Origin: Chryseotalea sp. WA131a
GTDB taxonomy: Bacteria > Bacteroidota > Bacteroidia > Cytophagales > Cyclobacteriaceae
Reading direction: 5' to 3'
DNA: 64,000 nt
Assembly: GCA_025370075.1 (NCBI GenBank)
Contig: CP073016.1
Span: 1,860,001 to 1,924,000, forward strand
Part shown: positions 16,450 through 25,421 of the stretch, one piece after another
Numbering within the stretch: the first letter of the stretch is position 1
Layout of the letters: every line of letters starts with the position of its first letter
Notes under the pieces: generated by a model
The model's database searches: none
What the model saw: the letters and a program-made list of their open reading frames with translations, nothing else
What the model was told of the DNA's origin: nothing
Made by a program: the position numbers and the translations under genes

Positions 16450-17223
16450 ATGAAGCAAATAATATACTTGATTTCTTTTGTTCTTATGGCGGTAGAAACG
16501 CTAGCTCAAACCGACTACGCTATCACCTCCAAAGGCGATACGCTAAAAGGGGAGGTGAAAATTTTGGCCTACGACCTAAATGATCAGGTGCAGCTACACG
16601 TCAACAAGAAAAAGAAGGTCTACACCAGCACGGAAATACTTACCGTATTTGACGAAGGTGTTTTATTTAAAACTGTCAAATTCGATGGTCGTTTCAAATA
16701 CATGCAGCTTTTGAAGTCTGGCTTTTTAAGCTTGTATGGTTTTAGGATGCCCAACCAAACGGGTTATGACGGTCGTTATCTTTTGATGCGCGATGGTAGA
16801 GGCTTGGAGATGCCCAACCTTACTTTTAAGAAGAGCCTTTCAAAATTCTTGGAGGATTGCCCTACGGTAAGCGAACGTGTTAAAAATGGTGATTTGGGAA
16901 GGAAAGAGATTGACAAGATTATTGATGAGTTTAATAGTTGCCTTCAGTTTAAGACCGAAAAACGCAATACAGAGATACCGGCTTCAACTGTAATTTTAGA
17001 TAATACTAAATCTGTAGATGAATTTATCAAACAAATAGAGGCTGCTCCCGATTTCGCAACTAAAAAGGATGCGATTGATTTGCTAAAAGACTTAAGTGGA
17101 AAGGTTTACCGCGATGAGATTCCGCCAAATTATTTGATTAAGGAATTGCGCGCATCCTTTAAAGATTTGCCAACCTTTGCAGAAGAACTTGAAAAGATTT
17201 TGGCCAAAACCAAAAAAAAGTAA
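16450..17223 (+). CDS. Secreted protein of unknown function
   Basis: A 257-residue protein with signal peptide MKQIIYLISFVLMAVETLAQ and cleavage near TDYAIT. Residues 20-110 look like a beta-rich domain: TSKGDTLKGEVKILAYDLND followed by VQLHVNKKKKVYTSTEILTV, as in Bacteroidota proteins whose first strand begins GYIV.NGDTLKGEI. The C-terminal half is helical and charged (KKDAIDLLKDLSGK, FAEELEKILAKTKKK). No lipobox, no enzyme motif. Converges with doxX 2 bp away. I do not recognise a named family. Confidence 0.65.
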   Translation: MKQIIYLISFVLMAVETLAQTDYAITSKGDTLKGEVKILAYDLNDQVQLHVNKKKKVYTSTEILTVFDEGVLFKTVKFDGRFKYMQLLKSGFLSLYGFRMPNQTGYDGRYLLMRDGRGLEMPNLTFKKSLSKFLEDCPTVSERVKNGDLGRKEIDKIIDEFNSCLQFKTEKRNTEIPASTVILDNTKSVDEFIKQIEAAPDFATKKDAIDLLKDLSGKVYRDEIPPNYLIKELRASFKDLPTFAEELEKILAKTKKK

Positions 17224-17225
17224 CT

Positions 17226-17642
17226 CTACTTTACATTTATAATTGATTTCAAGAACAAAGGCCACGTGTTCCGGCTCATCCAAAATGCAATGGCACAGCA
17301 TAGCAACGTGATGATGGCGTAAGCGAACAATTGACCACCATCTCCATGCACACCATCTACCTTTACATCGATGCCGAGGATGGCGATGTGTGTCATAATC
17401 GCTCCACCCATAGAGCCCATTCCTAAAATAGCCCCAATCCATACAGTTGAAGGGATCAAAAGTAGGATAGAAGCGATCAACTCCATTACACCCGTACCAA
17501 TTCTGCCCCACGGTTCAATGCCCACTTGGGTAAAAATATAAATGGATTCTTCCGCACCTGTAAATTTAAAGAACAGGGTTTGAAGCATGATGAAAGCAGC
17601 AATGATGCGGACGGCCCAATAAACAATGTTTTGTGTTTTCAT
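17226..17642 (-). CDS. DoxX family membrane protein
   Basis: A 138-residue protein with four hydrophobic helices and the DoxX/SURF4 pattern: ALIQ-like helix 1 AAFIMLQTLFFKFTGAEESI, helix 2 beginning GTGVMELIASILLLIPSTVW, helix 3 GAILGMGSMGGAIMTHIAIL and helix 4 near the C-terminus. DoxX proteins are associated with quinone or thiosulfate oxidation in a few organisms, but most members have no known role. Stands alone; the Rieske gene is divergent and shares the 93-base upstream region. Confidence 0.8.
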   Translation of the reverse strand: MKTQNIVYWAVRIIAAFIMLQTLFFKFTGAEESIYIFTQVGIEPWGRIGTGVMELIASILLLIPSTVWIGAILGMGSMGGAIMTHIAILGIDVKVDGVHGDGGQLFAYAIITLLCCAIAFWMSRNTWPLFLKSIINVK

Positions 17643-17735
17643 GAGGGATTGATTTTGTTTGCTAGTACGGTCATGTTACTGATAAAGTTTGTCGGTAAAA
17701 TGACGTTTGCTAACTTAACCCTAAATTACTGTTTT

Positions 17736-18818
17736 ATGGCATCATTCAACATTCATCCTGAAATTGCCCAAGCAAAGACCATCACCACCGATTTTTACTT
17801 GGATCGGAATTACTTTAAAGAGTCCAAGGAAAAGATTTTTGCACATAGTTGGCATTTGGTTGGTGATGCAGATCAAGTAAAAGATAGTGGTTGGGTTACT
17901 CCGGTGAATTTGCTGGACGGTTTTCTCAATGAGCCACTTTTACTTTCGCGCGACAAGCAAGGCAAGCTGCATTGCCTTTCAAATGTTTGTACGCACCGAG
18001 GCAATTTGTTGGTAGAGAAGCCTTGCAAGTTAAATGACATCCGATGCAAATATCATGGGCGCAGGTTTCATCTCAATGGAGACTTTTTGTCGATGCCGGA
18101 GTTCAAGGAAGTAAAGGGTTTTCCTACAGAAGTAGATAATCTGACCAGCTTGCCAATTCATCAATGGGGAAAGTTATTGTTTTCTACTCTGAGCAATAAA
18201 ATTCCAGCGGAAGCTTTTTTTGGTGACATGGCCAAGCGGGTAGGATGGATGCCGCTCAACGAATTCGTGTTCCATCCAGAACTTTCTAAAGATTATGTGA
18301 TTGACGCGCATTGGGCATTGTATTGCGAAAATTACCTGGAGGGTTTTCATATTCCTTTTGTCCATGCAGGTTTAAACTCCATCATCGATTATGGAAACTA
18401 CCATGTGGAGCTTTTTAAGTATTCGAATTTGCAATTGGGCGTGGCCAAAGGAGGCGAGCTGGTTTTTGATTTGCCTGCATCTTCTCCCGATTACGGAAAA
18501 AATATTGCCGGCTATTACTTTTGGGTATTTCCCAATATGATGTTCAATTTCTATCCGTGGGGTTTATCGGTCAACATCATCAAACCTATTTCTATTCACA
18601 AAACAAAAGTGTCGTTTCTTTCTTATGTGTGGGACGAAAGCAAACTGCGCCAAGGTGCGGGTGCCGACTTGCACAAAGTAGAACTAGAAGATGAAGACGT
18701 AGTCCAAAACGTGCAGAAAGGAGTGAGGTCTAGGTTTTATAAGTATGGAAGATATTCGGTTACCCGCGAAATGGGTACGCATCACTTTCATCGGTTGATA
18801 TCGGAGTTTATGGGGTGA
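17736..18818 (+). CDS. Rieske non-haem iron oxygenase, alpha subunit
   Basis: A 360-residue ring-hydroxylating-dioxygenase-type enzyme. The Rieske 2Fe-2S ligands are Cys85-x-His87 (CTHRGN) and Cys104-x2-His107 (CKYHGR). The catalytic domain has YCENYLEGFHIPFVH with Glu198, Asn199 and the iron histidines His205 and His210; an acidic ligand would follow near DEDVV (about 325). No ferredoxin or reductase gene is adjacent. Substrate unknown; members act on aromatics, choline/betaines or sterols. The longer open frame from 17526 overlaps doxX antisense and is unlikely; ATG 17736 fits the family N-terminus. Confidence 0.85.
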   Translation: MASFNIHPEIAQAKTITTDFYLDRNYFKESKEKIFAHSWHLVGDADQVKDSGWVTPVNLLDGFLNEPLLLSRDKQGKLHCLSNVCTHRGNLLVEKPCKLNDIRCKYHGRRFHLNGDFLSMPEFKEVKGFPTEVDNLTSLPIHQWGKLLFSTLSNKIPAEAFFGDMAKRVGWMPLNEFVFHPELSKDYVIDAHWALYCENYLEGFHIPFVHAGLNSIIDYGNYHVELFKYSNLQLGVAKGGELVFDLPASSPDYGKNIAGYYFWVFPNMMFNFYPWGLSVNIIKPISIHKTKVSFLSYVWDESKLRQGAGADLHKVELEDEDVVQNVQKGVRSRFYKYGRYSVTREMGTHHFHRLISEFMG

Positions 18819-19267
18819 TTGAGCTGTTTTAATATTATTGTCATGGTTAACCAACCCTGAACATCTCTGTGAGTGTAGAAAAACGAATATGGCTGGAACG
18901 GACTATTTGATATTATCGGGCAAAAAAGTCAAAGACTTGACTTCTGTAAATGCAAATCTCGGTTTAATGTATTTCTAGTGGCAGGTTATAACCTAGTGAT
19001 AAGTTAAATGTATTATGACGTCATTTAAAAAGTAGGCAGTAGGCAGTCACCAGTAGGCAGTCACCGCCAGTCCTATAATGCACACCGTATCCTGCCCACT
19101 GCCGACTTTATAGCCCCGTACGCCAAAGTACAGTTAACATAACACTAGCATTACTTAAAACCATTTTCAAACACACCCTTTATTTTTCAAAAAACGAAAT
19201 AATTACTGTAGCTATCCCACCTTTTTGCTAAATCCAGCTACCTTTACGGCCAAATTTTTAGGCTTAC
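18819..19267 (+). other. Long intergenic region before pyrG
   Basis: No gene is supported in these 449 bases. It contains a 7-bp hairpin AAGTCAA-AGAC-TTGACTT (18929-18946) without a T tract, and a GTAGGCAGT word repeat cluster at 19031-19066 followed by GCCCACTGCCGAC near 19096. A TACCTTTA box at about 19239-19246, 21 nt before the pyrG ATG, is a weak promoter candidate. Confidence 0.5.
19031..19066. repeat. GTAGGCAGT tandem words
   Basis: Three copies of GTAGGCAGT occur, the second and third each followed by CACC. The same word is at 58666-58678, with its complement at 58775-58787, 40 kb away. Confidence 0.7.
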
Positions 19268-20893
19268 ATGTCTGTTCACACTAAGTATATATTCGTTACC
19301 GGAGGGGTAACTTCTTCGCTGGGTAAGGGTATTATTTCCGCCTCACTCGGAAAGCTCTTACAGTCAAGGGGTTTCTCGGTCACCATTCAAAAGTTTGATC
19401 CGTACATTAACATCGACCCAGGAACGTTGAACCCCTACGAGCATGGCGAGTGCTATGTAACGGATGACGGTGGCGAGACGGATTTAGATTTAGGCCACTA
19501 CGAGCGATTCTTGAACATCCGCACATCACGTGCTAACAATATTACCACAGGTCGGATTTATAATAATGTCATCACCAAAGAACGTCATGGTGAGTATTTG
19601 GGCAAAACCGTGCAAGTGGTGCCGCACATCACAGACGAAATCAAGCGTAATATTTTTCAATTGGGTGAAACAGGGCAATACGATTTTATCATCACTGAAA
19701 TTGGTGGATCCGTTGGTGATATTGAATCCCTTCCATTTGTGGAGGCCGTTCGGCAGGTGCGGTGGGATTTAGGAGCTAACAGCGCATTGGTAATTCACCT
19801 TACACTTATCCCCTATCTAAAAGCTGCCAAGGAATTAAAGACTAAACCTACACAACACTCCGTAAAGGAACTACTCTCGTACGGTGTGCAACCCGACATA
19901 TTGGTTTGCCGCACCGAACATCCATTATCGATGGAGATACGAAAAAAGTTGGCCCTGTTTTGCAACGTCAACCTCAATTCGGTCATTGAGGCGATGGACG
20001 CTGATACCATTTATGATGTGCCGCTGTTGATGAAGAAAGAGAAACTGGACGAGCGTGTACTGGCCAAGTTAAAAGTGACCACCAAGCACGAGCCCGAACT
20101 GGAACAATGGAAAACATTTTTAGGCAAACTAAAAAATCCACTTAATGAAGTGACCATTGGATTGGTGGGCAAGTACGTTTCATTGCCGGATGCCTACAAA
20201 TCCATTGCGGAGGCATTTATCCACGCAGGTGCGCAAAACGACTGCAAGGTTTATCTGAAATGGATTTCTTCGGAAGATATCAATCAAGAAACGGTTCAAG
20301 AAATTTTAAGAGGATTGGATGCCGTGTTGGTTGCCCCTGGGTTTGGCGAACGAGGTTTAGAAGGGAAGATCCAAGCAATCAAATATGTGCGAGAAAACAA
20401 AATTCCTTTTTTAGGAATTTGCTTGGGCATGCAATGCTCGGTGGTGGAGTTTGCCCGCAATGTGTTGGGATTGGATGCCAGCTCTACGGAATTGAATCCA
20501 AAATCAAAACACCCAGTCATTGACATGATGGAGGAGCAAAAGAAAATTACCACCAAAGGAGGAACGATGCGTTTGGGAGCTTATGCTTGCAAAATCAAAA
20601 AAGGATCGAAGGCAAATCAAATCTATGGCGAGACGATGATTCATGAACGCCATCGCCATCGCTACGAATTCAACAATAAATATTTGGAGCAAATAGAAGA
20701 GGCTGGCTTAAAAGCAACGGGTGTAAACCCTGACTCGGGCTTGGTAGAAATTGTAGAACTGAAAGATCACCCGTGGTTTGTGGGTGTTCAGTTCCATCCA
20801 GAATTGAGAAGCACCGTTGTAAATCCGCACCCCTTGTTTGTGAAATTTGTGGAAGCAGCTATGGAGAATAAGGCCGTGGTAAGTGGTAAGTAG
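19268..20893 (+). CDS. pyrG: CTP synthase
   Basis: Makes CTP from UTP with glutamine as nitrogen donor. The 541 residues contain the synthetase domain (1-~270) starting KYIFVTGGVTSSLGKGIISA with its P-loop, DPYINIDPGTLNPYEHGE, and EIGGSVGDIES. The glutamine amidotransferase domain (~295-535) has the nucleophile Cys in FLGICLGMQCSVVEFA (about 385) and the FHPE His-Glu pair (about 510). Full length and all motifs intact. It lies upstream of yidC with a 91-base gap, an order common in Bacteroidota. Confidence 0.97.
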   Translation: MSVHTKYIFVTGGVTSSLGKGIISASLGKLLQSRGFSVTIQKFDPYINIDPGTLNPYEHGECYVTDDGGETDLDLGHYERFLNIRTSRANNITTGRIYNNVITKERHGEYLGKTVQVVPHITDEIKRNIFQLGETGQYDFIITEIGGSVGDIESLPFVEAVRQVRWDLGANSALVIHLTLIPYLKAAKELKTKPTQHSVKELLSYGVQPDILVCRTEHPLSMEIRKKLALFCNVNLNSVIEAMDADTIYDVPLLMKKEKLDERVLAKLKVTTKHEPELEQWKTFLGKLKNPLNEVTIGLVGKYVSLPDAYKSIAEAFIHAGAQNDCKVYLKWISSEDINQETVQEILRGLDAVLVAPGFGERGLEGKIQAIKYVRENKIPFLGICLGMQCSVVEFARNVLGLDASSTELNPKSKHPVIDMMEEQKKITTKGGTMRLGAYACKIKKGSKANQIYGETMIHERHRHRYEFNNKYLEQIEEAGLKATGVNPDSGLVEIVELKDHPWFVGVQFHPELRSTVVNPHPLFVKFVEAAMENKAVVSGK

Positions 20894-20905
20894 TTAATTC
20901 GGTGG

Positions 20906-20913
20906 TAGTTTTG
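20906..20913 (+). promoter_or_regulatory. Candidate yidC promoter -7 box
   Basis: TAGTTTTG matches TAnnTTTG, 71 nt before the yidC ATG, just after the pyrG stop. No clear -33 element. Confidence 0.35.
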
Positions 20914-20947
20914 TTATAAATTTTGACTTCAAAATTCTTTCGATCAA

Positions 20948-20983
20948 ATCATAAATCTAAAATCACAAAATCTAAAATTTAAA
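20948..20983. repeat. AATCTAAAAT word cluster before yidC
   Basis: AATCATAAATCTAAAATCAC is followed by AAAATCTAAAATTT. The same CAAATCTAAAATC words make up the trpS upstream region (49521-49560) and a weaker version lies at 33421-33450. Confidence 0.6.
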
Positions 20984-20984
20984 A

Positions 20985-22781
20985 ATGGATAGGAACTCGG
21001 CCATTGGGATGGTATTGATTGCAGCACTTTTAATGTTGTATTTTTATTTATCTCCCTCCCCCACCCCACAACCGCCCAAGGTGATGGATACTACTCAGGT
21101 AGTCCCCTCTCAAAAATCGGCAGAAGCCGAAGTTACCAAAGTTGACAGTGCGGTAGTTAAGTCATACGGAAATTTGGGGAGTTACTTGAATGGCACAGAA
21201 GAAACTCTGGCTATTGAGAATGCTGATCTGCGCCTTCACTTCTCCAGCCACGCCATTTTAAAAAATGTGGAGTTAAAGAATTTCAAAACGTATTCACAAC
21301 AACCCTTGTACTTAATCAACAATGGTAACAATTCGTTTGCATTGCGCACTCAATACGAAGGCCAGCCCGTAAATTTATATCAGCTTTTCTACCAAGTTGA
21401 TCAAACGAAAAAAGCGGATACCACCGTTGTCACTTTTACCGCGCAACTGGGTGGCGATACCTTTTTAAAGCACATTTATTCCATCCCCGCCAAGGGTTTT
21501 GAAATTGGCTATAAACTACAAACCAAAGGCGTAACATTCGGAGGCAACAACCTTTCGCTACAATGGCAAGACCCCATTGCGCTGCAAGAAAAAGATCTTA
21601 AAGACAGCCGAACTAAAACGACCATCAACTATTATTTTGTTGATGAAAAGCACGACTACCTAAGTGAAACGGCCGACCAAGCAGAGCAAGTATTAGCTGA
21701 GCCTGTGAAGTGGGTTACCATTAAGCAAAAATTTTTCATCAGTGGCATCATTGCACAAAACTCTTTCTCAGGTGGAGAATTAAAGCAACAAACCAATGAG
21801 GCCAACACCCAGGTGGTTAAAAATGCCAGTGTTGAATTGTTTGTGCCCACGGCCGATGTTCAAAACAACAAAGCCAATTTCACCTATTACTTTGGCCCCA
21901 ACGACTACAAAATCATTTCGGAAGTAACACCCGGCTTTTCTAAAAATCTTTCATTGGGCTGGCCTCCGATGTTGTGGGTAAACAAGTTTATGGTTATCCC
22001 AGCTTTTAAGTTTCTAGAGAGCTTCATCGGTAACTACGGTCTCATCATTGTTTTGTTGGTGTTGATGGTGAAGTTGTTGTTGTTGCCACTCTCCTACAGC
22101 TCGTATTTGGGCATGGCCAAAATGCGTTTGCTAAAGCCAGAAACAGATGCCATTAAAGAAAAAAATGGCGATAACATGGCGCAGGCACAACAAGATACCA
22201 TGAAGCTCTATAAGCAAGTAGGTGTGAACCCGTTCAGTGGTTGTATTCCATTGCTGGTTCAAATGCCATTTTTGTTTGCACTGTTTTACTTCTTCCCTAT
22301 CTCCATAGAATTGAGACAAAAAGCATTTTTGTGGGCAGAAGATTTATCTACTTATGATTCAATTTTGAATTTGCCATTTGAGATTCCATTCTATGGAGCG
22401 CACGTAAGTTTATTTGTATTGTTGATGACGGCCTCTACCATCATCTATACTTGGCAGAATAATCAAATGACGGCTGTGACGGGTCCGATGAAAACAATGG
22501 GTTACATTATGCCCGTTGTTTTTCTTTTCGTATTGAATTCATTTGCAGCGGGGTTGAGCTTCTATTACTTCGTATCCAACTTGGTAACTTTCAGTCAACA
22601 GGCCATCATCAAGCGATTTGTGGATGAGGATAAGATCAAGGCGATCATGGAGGAAAATCGCAAAAAAGCGGCCACTAGCGGTGGCACCGGTTCGAAATCT
22701 AAATTTATGGCGAAGTTGGAAGAAGCCATGAAAGCAAGTGAAGAAGCCAAAAAAGCTGCGCAGGCTAAGAAGAAAAAATAA
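20985..22781 (+). CDS. yidC: Membrane protein insertase YidC
   Basis: A 598-residue inner-membrane insertase working with or without SecYEG. N-terminal anchor helix SAIGMVLIAALLMLYFYL (about 5-22), then the large periplasmic P1 beta domain (about 60-335), then the conserved 60KD_IMP region with five helices starting FIGNYGLIIVLLVLMVKLLL (about 345) and containing GVNPFSGCIPLLVQMPFLFA. The C-terminal tail is Lys/Ala-rich (SEEAKKAAQAKKKK), as is frequent in Bacteroidota. Standard length. A long word-repeat spacer separates it from parA. Confidence 0.96.
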   Translation: MDRNSAIGMVLIAALLMLYFYLSPSPTPQPPKVMDTTQVVPSQKSAEAEVTKVDSAVVKSYGNLGSYLNGTEETLAIENADLRLHFSSHAILKNVELKNFKTYSQQPLYLINNGNNSFALRTQYEGQPVNLYQLFYQVDQTKKADTTVVTFTAQLGGDTFLKHIYSIPAKGFEIGYKLQTKGVTFGGNNLSLQWQDPIALQEKDLKDSRTKTTINYYFVDEKHDYLSETADQAEQVLAEPVKWVTIKQKFFISGIIAQNSFSGGELKQQTNEANTQVVKNASVELFVPTADVQNNKANFTYYFGPNDYKIISEVTPGFSKNLSLGWPPMLWVNKFMVIPAFKFLESFIGNYGLIIVLLVLMVKLLLLPLSYSSYLGMAKMRLLKPETDAIKEKNGDNMAQAQQDTMKLYKQVGVNPFSGCIPLLVQMPFLFALFYFFPISIELRQKAFLWAEDLSTYDSILNLPFEIPFYGAHVSLFVLLMTASTIIYTWQNNQMTAVTGPMKTMGYIMPVVFLFVLNSFAAGLSFYYFVSNLVTFSQQAIIKRFVDEDKIKAIMEENRKKAATSGGTGSKSKFMAKLEEAMKASEEAKKAAQAKKKK

Positions 22782-22885
22782 TTTGAAGATTTGAAAATGA
22801 GCTAATTTAAAACGATTAGTGAGGTAAGCATTTCTAAATCTTCAAATTGTCGCATTTTCAAATTGTTCAATTCTTGTTGACAGTA

Positions 22886-22918
22886 CGTGGATAAGTAATG
22901 TTCCACGAACGTTCCACG
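22886..22918 (+). promoter_or_regulatory. Degenerate parS-like half-sites upstream of parAB
   Basis: TGTTCCACG (22899-22907) and CGTTCCACG (22910-22918) are direct repeats with an 11-bp period. Each resembles one half of the parS palindrome TGTTnCACGTGnAACA. An inverted copy CGTGGA at 22886-22891 faces the first half-site at 10 bp. No complete palindrome is present, so ParB binding or autoregulation is only inferred. Confidence 0.35.
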
Positions 22919-22933
22919 ATTGCCCCCGCCCCC

Positions 22934-22941
22934 TATATTTG
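22934..22941 (+). promoter_or_regulatory. Candidate parA promoter -7 box
   Basis: TATATTTG matches TAnnTTTG. It is 128 nt upstream of the parA ATG, directly after the parS-like repeats, so a protein bound there could control it. Confidence 0.45.
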
Positions 22942-23069
22942 CTAACTCAATTTGAAGATTTGAAATTAGTCAATTTGAAAACGCCATGCCTTTAACTGTC
23001 AACATCGCATTTTTAAACTGCCGAATTAACGAATTTTCAAATTAGCGAATTTTCAAATTGATTGAATTT

Positions 23070-23843
23070 ATGGGCAAAATCATTGCGATTGCAAATCAAA
23101 AAGGTGGTGTGGGCAAAACCACTACGGCCATTAACCTAGCGGCCAGCTTGGCTGTATTGGAATACAAAACGCTGTTGGTCGATGCCGATCCGCAAGCTAA
23201 TTCCACATCGGGCTTGGGTTTAAATCCGAAGGAAATAAAAAAGAGCATTTATGAATGCATGGTAGACGGACTCGCTCCAGCCGATGCCATCGTAAAAAAT
23301 GATTTAAAATTTCTCGATATACTGCCCTCTCACATTGACTTAGTAGGTGCCGAAGTAGAGATGGTAAACATTGAGCACCGCGAAGAAAAAATGCGTAACA
23401 GTTTAACGAAAATCAAAAACGATTACGACTTCATTATTATTGACTGCTCTCCTTCGTTGGGCTTGATTACCATCAACTCGCTCACGGCTGCTGATTCAGT
23501 TTTGATACCCGTTCAGTGCGAATACTTTGCCTTGGAAGGTTTGGGAAAATTGTTGAATACTATTAAAATCATTCAAACCCGGTTGAATCCAAAATTGGAG
23601 ATAGAAGGAATTCTATTGACACTCTATGATTCCCGTACCTCACTCGGCAACCAAGTGGTAGAAGAAGTGCGAACGCATTTTAAAAATATTGCCTTCAACA
23701 CTATTATTCCACGAAATGTAAAATTGAGCGAATCGCCAAGTTTTGGATTGCCTGCGATTGTACACGATGCCGAAAGCAAAGGTGCCATCAGTTACCTGAA
23801 CTTAGCACATGAAATATTGAGCAAAAACGGAATATCGAAATGA
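23070..23843 (+). CDS. parA: Chromosome partitioning ATPase ParA/Soj
   Basis: A 257-residue deviant-Walker ATPase that binds DNA non-specifically and moves ParB-parS complexes. The P-loop is KGGVGKTT (11-18) with the signature lysine, followed by LLVDADPQANSTSGLG (Walker A') and FIIIDCSPSLGLITINSL (Walker B). Chosen start ATG 23070 gives MGKIIAIANQKGG as in other members; an upstream TTG at 23058 would add four unusual residues. Its stop overlaps parB (ATGA). Confidence 0.96.
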   Translation: MGKIIAIANQKGGVGKTTTAINLAASLAVLEYKTLLVDADPQANSTSGLGLNPKEIKKSIYECMVDGLAPADAIVKNDLKFLDILPSHIDLVGAEVEMVNIEHREEKMRNSLTKIKNDYDFIIIDCSPSLGLITINSLTAADSVLIPVQCEYFALEGLGKLLNTIKIIQTRLNPKLEIEGILLTLYDSRTSLGNQVVEEVRTHFKNIAFNTIIPRNVKLSESPSFGLPAIVHDAESKGAISYLNLAHEILSKNGISK

Positions 23844-24748
23844 GCAAGAAAGTAGCATTAGGTAGAGGATTAAGTGCGCTCTTGAGCGATACGCCCACAG
23901 AAGAAAAACTAGAAGTGGAAGTGGCGAGCCACAATGCCCTTAACGAAAGTGCGAATGGCACGAGCGGGATCAACGAAATTTCCGTAGAGGAAATTGAAAC
24001 CAATCCGTTTCAGCCGCGTCAATATTTTGATGAAGAGGCACTCAACGAATTGGCCGAGTCCATTAAAGTGCATGGTATCATACAGCCCATTACCGTACGC
24101 AGGCTGGCCCGGCATCAGTATCAATTAATCTCGGGCGAACGTAGGTTTCAAGCCTCCAAGCGAGCCGGCTTAAAGGCCATGCCTGCTTATGTGCGCACAG
24201 CAGACGACCAGCAGATGCTGGAAATGGCCTTGATCGAAAACATTCAGCGCGAGAATCTCAACCCGGTGGAAATTGCGCTGAGCTACCAGCGGTTAATTTC
24301 GGAATGCAATCTCAAGCAAGAAGAATTGGGCGAGCGTGTAGGTAAAAACCGATCTACTGTTACGAACTACCTGCGCTTATTAAAACTTCCTCCCGATATT
24401 CAAATAGCCTTACGGGATAACAAAATAAGCATGGGCCATGCGCGGGCCATCATCAATGTAGACAATGCCGACTCCCAACTTTACATCTTTAAGAAAACGC
24501 TGCAAGAAGATCTATCGGTGCGCAAAGTAGAAGAATTGGCGCGCGAGCTGATGACCAACCATAAGGAACTATCTAAAAACAACGAGCCTGCACCAGCCAA
24601 TAAAGAAGTTCATCAATTACAAACCCGTCTGTCATCGCACTTTGGCACGAAAGTTTCTGTAAAGAGCGATGGTAAAAAAGGCGATATTCGCATTCCGTTC
24701 TTATCGATTGAAGATTTGAACCGGATTTTAGAAATACTGAGACTGTAA
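23840..24748 (+). CDS. parB: Chromosome partitioning protein ParB/Spo0J
   Basis: A 302-residue centromere-binding CTPase. N-terminal KVALGRGLSALLSD contacts ParA. The ParB/Srx domain contains NPFQPRQYFDEEAL (55-68), the CTP-binding SGERRFQASKRAGL (98-111) and ENIQRENLNPVEIA. A helix-turn-helix follows in QEELGERVGKNRSTVTNYLRLL (about 165-186). The C-terminal dimer domain ends SIEDLNRILEILRL. Starts inside the parA stop codon and is followed by a GTG-initiated gene one base after its stop. Confidence 0.95.
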   Translation: MSKKVALGRGLSALLSDTPTEEKLEVEVASHNALNESANGTSGINEISVEEIETNPFQPRQYFDEEALNELAESIKVHGIIQPITVRRLARHQYQLISGERRFQASKRAGLKAMPAYVRTADDQQMLEMALIENIQRENLNPVEIALSYQRLISECNLKQEELGERVGKNRSTVTNYLRLLKLPPDIQIALRDNKISMGHARAIINVDNADSQLYIFKKTLQEDLSVRKVEELARELMTNHKELSKNNEPAPANKEVHQLQTRLSSHFGTKVSVKSDGKKGDIRIPFLSIEDLNRILEILRL

Positions 24749-24749
24749 C

Positions 24750-25394
24750 GTGATCGATTTAAGTAAAACTTCTTTGCAAACAATTTGGCACAAGAGAACA
24801 CTCTTCTTTTGTGCTTTTGTTTTATGCGCCACTTCGCTGTGGGCGCAAGAAACCCCTACCGACTCAACCAATCAAGTTAAAACAGACACCATTCAAGTGC
24901 TGCCGTCTGATTCCATTATTCGCAGGGGCAAAAAAATATCCGTGCAAGCCTATACTGCACGCTTTAATCCGCGAAAAGCATTGTTGTACTCAGCTATTTT
25001 GCCAGGCGCTGGGCAGGTGTACAATCGAAAATATTGGAAGGTACCATTGGTATATGGTGGAGTTATTGGATTAGGATTGGTTGTTGATTTTTACAGTCAA
25101 ACAGGGAACAAATACAGAAATGAGTTATTCACTTTACTGAATACAGGCGCTAGCCCATCAGGCAGAGACGAGACTACCCTTCGGAACATTGTCGATCAGG
25201 CCAGGCGGCAGCGAGATTACTTCATGATATTTACCGGATTCTTTTACATCCTTCAACTGATCGATGCCCATGTGGATGCTCACCTGAAAGAGTTTGATGT
25301 GAACCCTCGGCTGAAAGCCAGTATTGAGCCCGCGATGCAAAACAGTTACCTGACAGGGTCAACCGTGGGCATGTCAATCGTGCTCAAATTTTGA
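24750..25394 (+). CDS. DUF5683 membrane-associated protein
   Basis: A 214-residue protein of the Bacteroidota DUF5683 family. A signal/anchor segment TLFFCAFVLCATSLWAQ (about 17-33) precedes a disordered Thr/Ser/Asp stretch. The family block is RKALLYSAILPGAGQVYNRK and YWKVPLVYGGVIGLGLVVDF, followed by a helix pair with FMIFTGFFYILQLIDAHVDA. The name marks position in a syntenic parA-parB-DUF5683-dapB-lepB cluster; no biochemical role is established. Start GTG 24750 lies one base after the parB stop, suggesting coupling. Confidence 0.85.
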   Translation: MIDLSKTSLQTIWHKRTLFFCAFVLCATSLWAQETPTDSTNQVKTDTIQVLPSDSIIRRGKKISVQAYTARFNPRKALLYSAILPGAGQVYNRKYWKVPLVYGGVIGLGLVVDFYSQTGNKYRNELFTLLNTGASPSGRDETTLRNIVDQARRQRDYFMIFTGFFYILQLIDAHVDAHLKEFDVNPRLKASIEPAMQNSYLTGSTVGMSIVLKF

Positions 25395-25421
25395 TTAACA
25401 AAAAGTATAAAACTTCTGGGT

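Larger units (their letters stand above)
22782..23060. repeat. TTTGAAGATTTGAAA word-repeat spacer upstream of parA
   Basis: This 288-base gap is built largely of the words TTTGAAGATTTGAAA, AATTTTCAAATTG, AATCTTCAAATTG and AACGAATTTTCAAATT in both orientations. The first half (22782-22800) is complementary to 22836-22850. The middle (22885-22941) differs: it holds parS-like half-sites and a -7 box. Four copies of TTTTCAAATT lie in the whole gap. Confidence 0.7.

Noticed and set aside
17526..17735. N-terminal extension of the Rieske protein
   Set aside because: It lies antisense over doxX and does not match Rieske oxygenase N-termini; ATG 17736 does.
18929..18946. Terminator for the Rieske gene
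   Set aside because: A 7-bp stem exists but lies over 100 nt after the stop and has no T tract.
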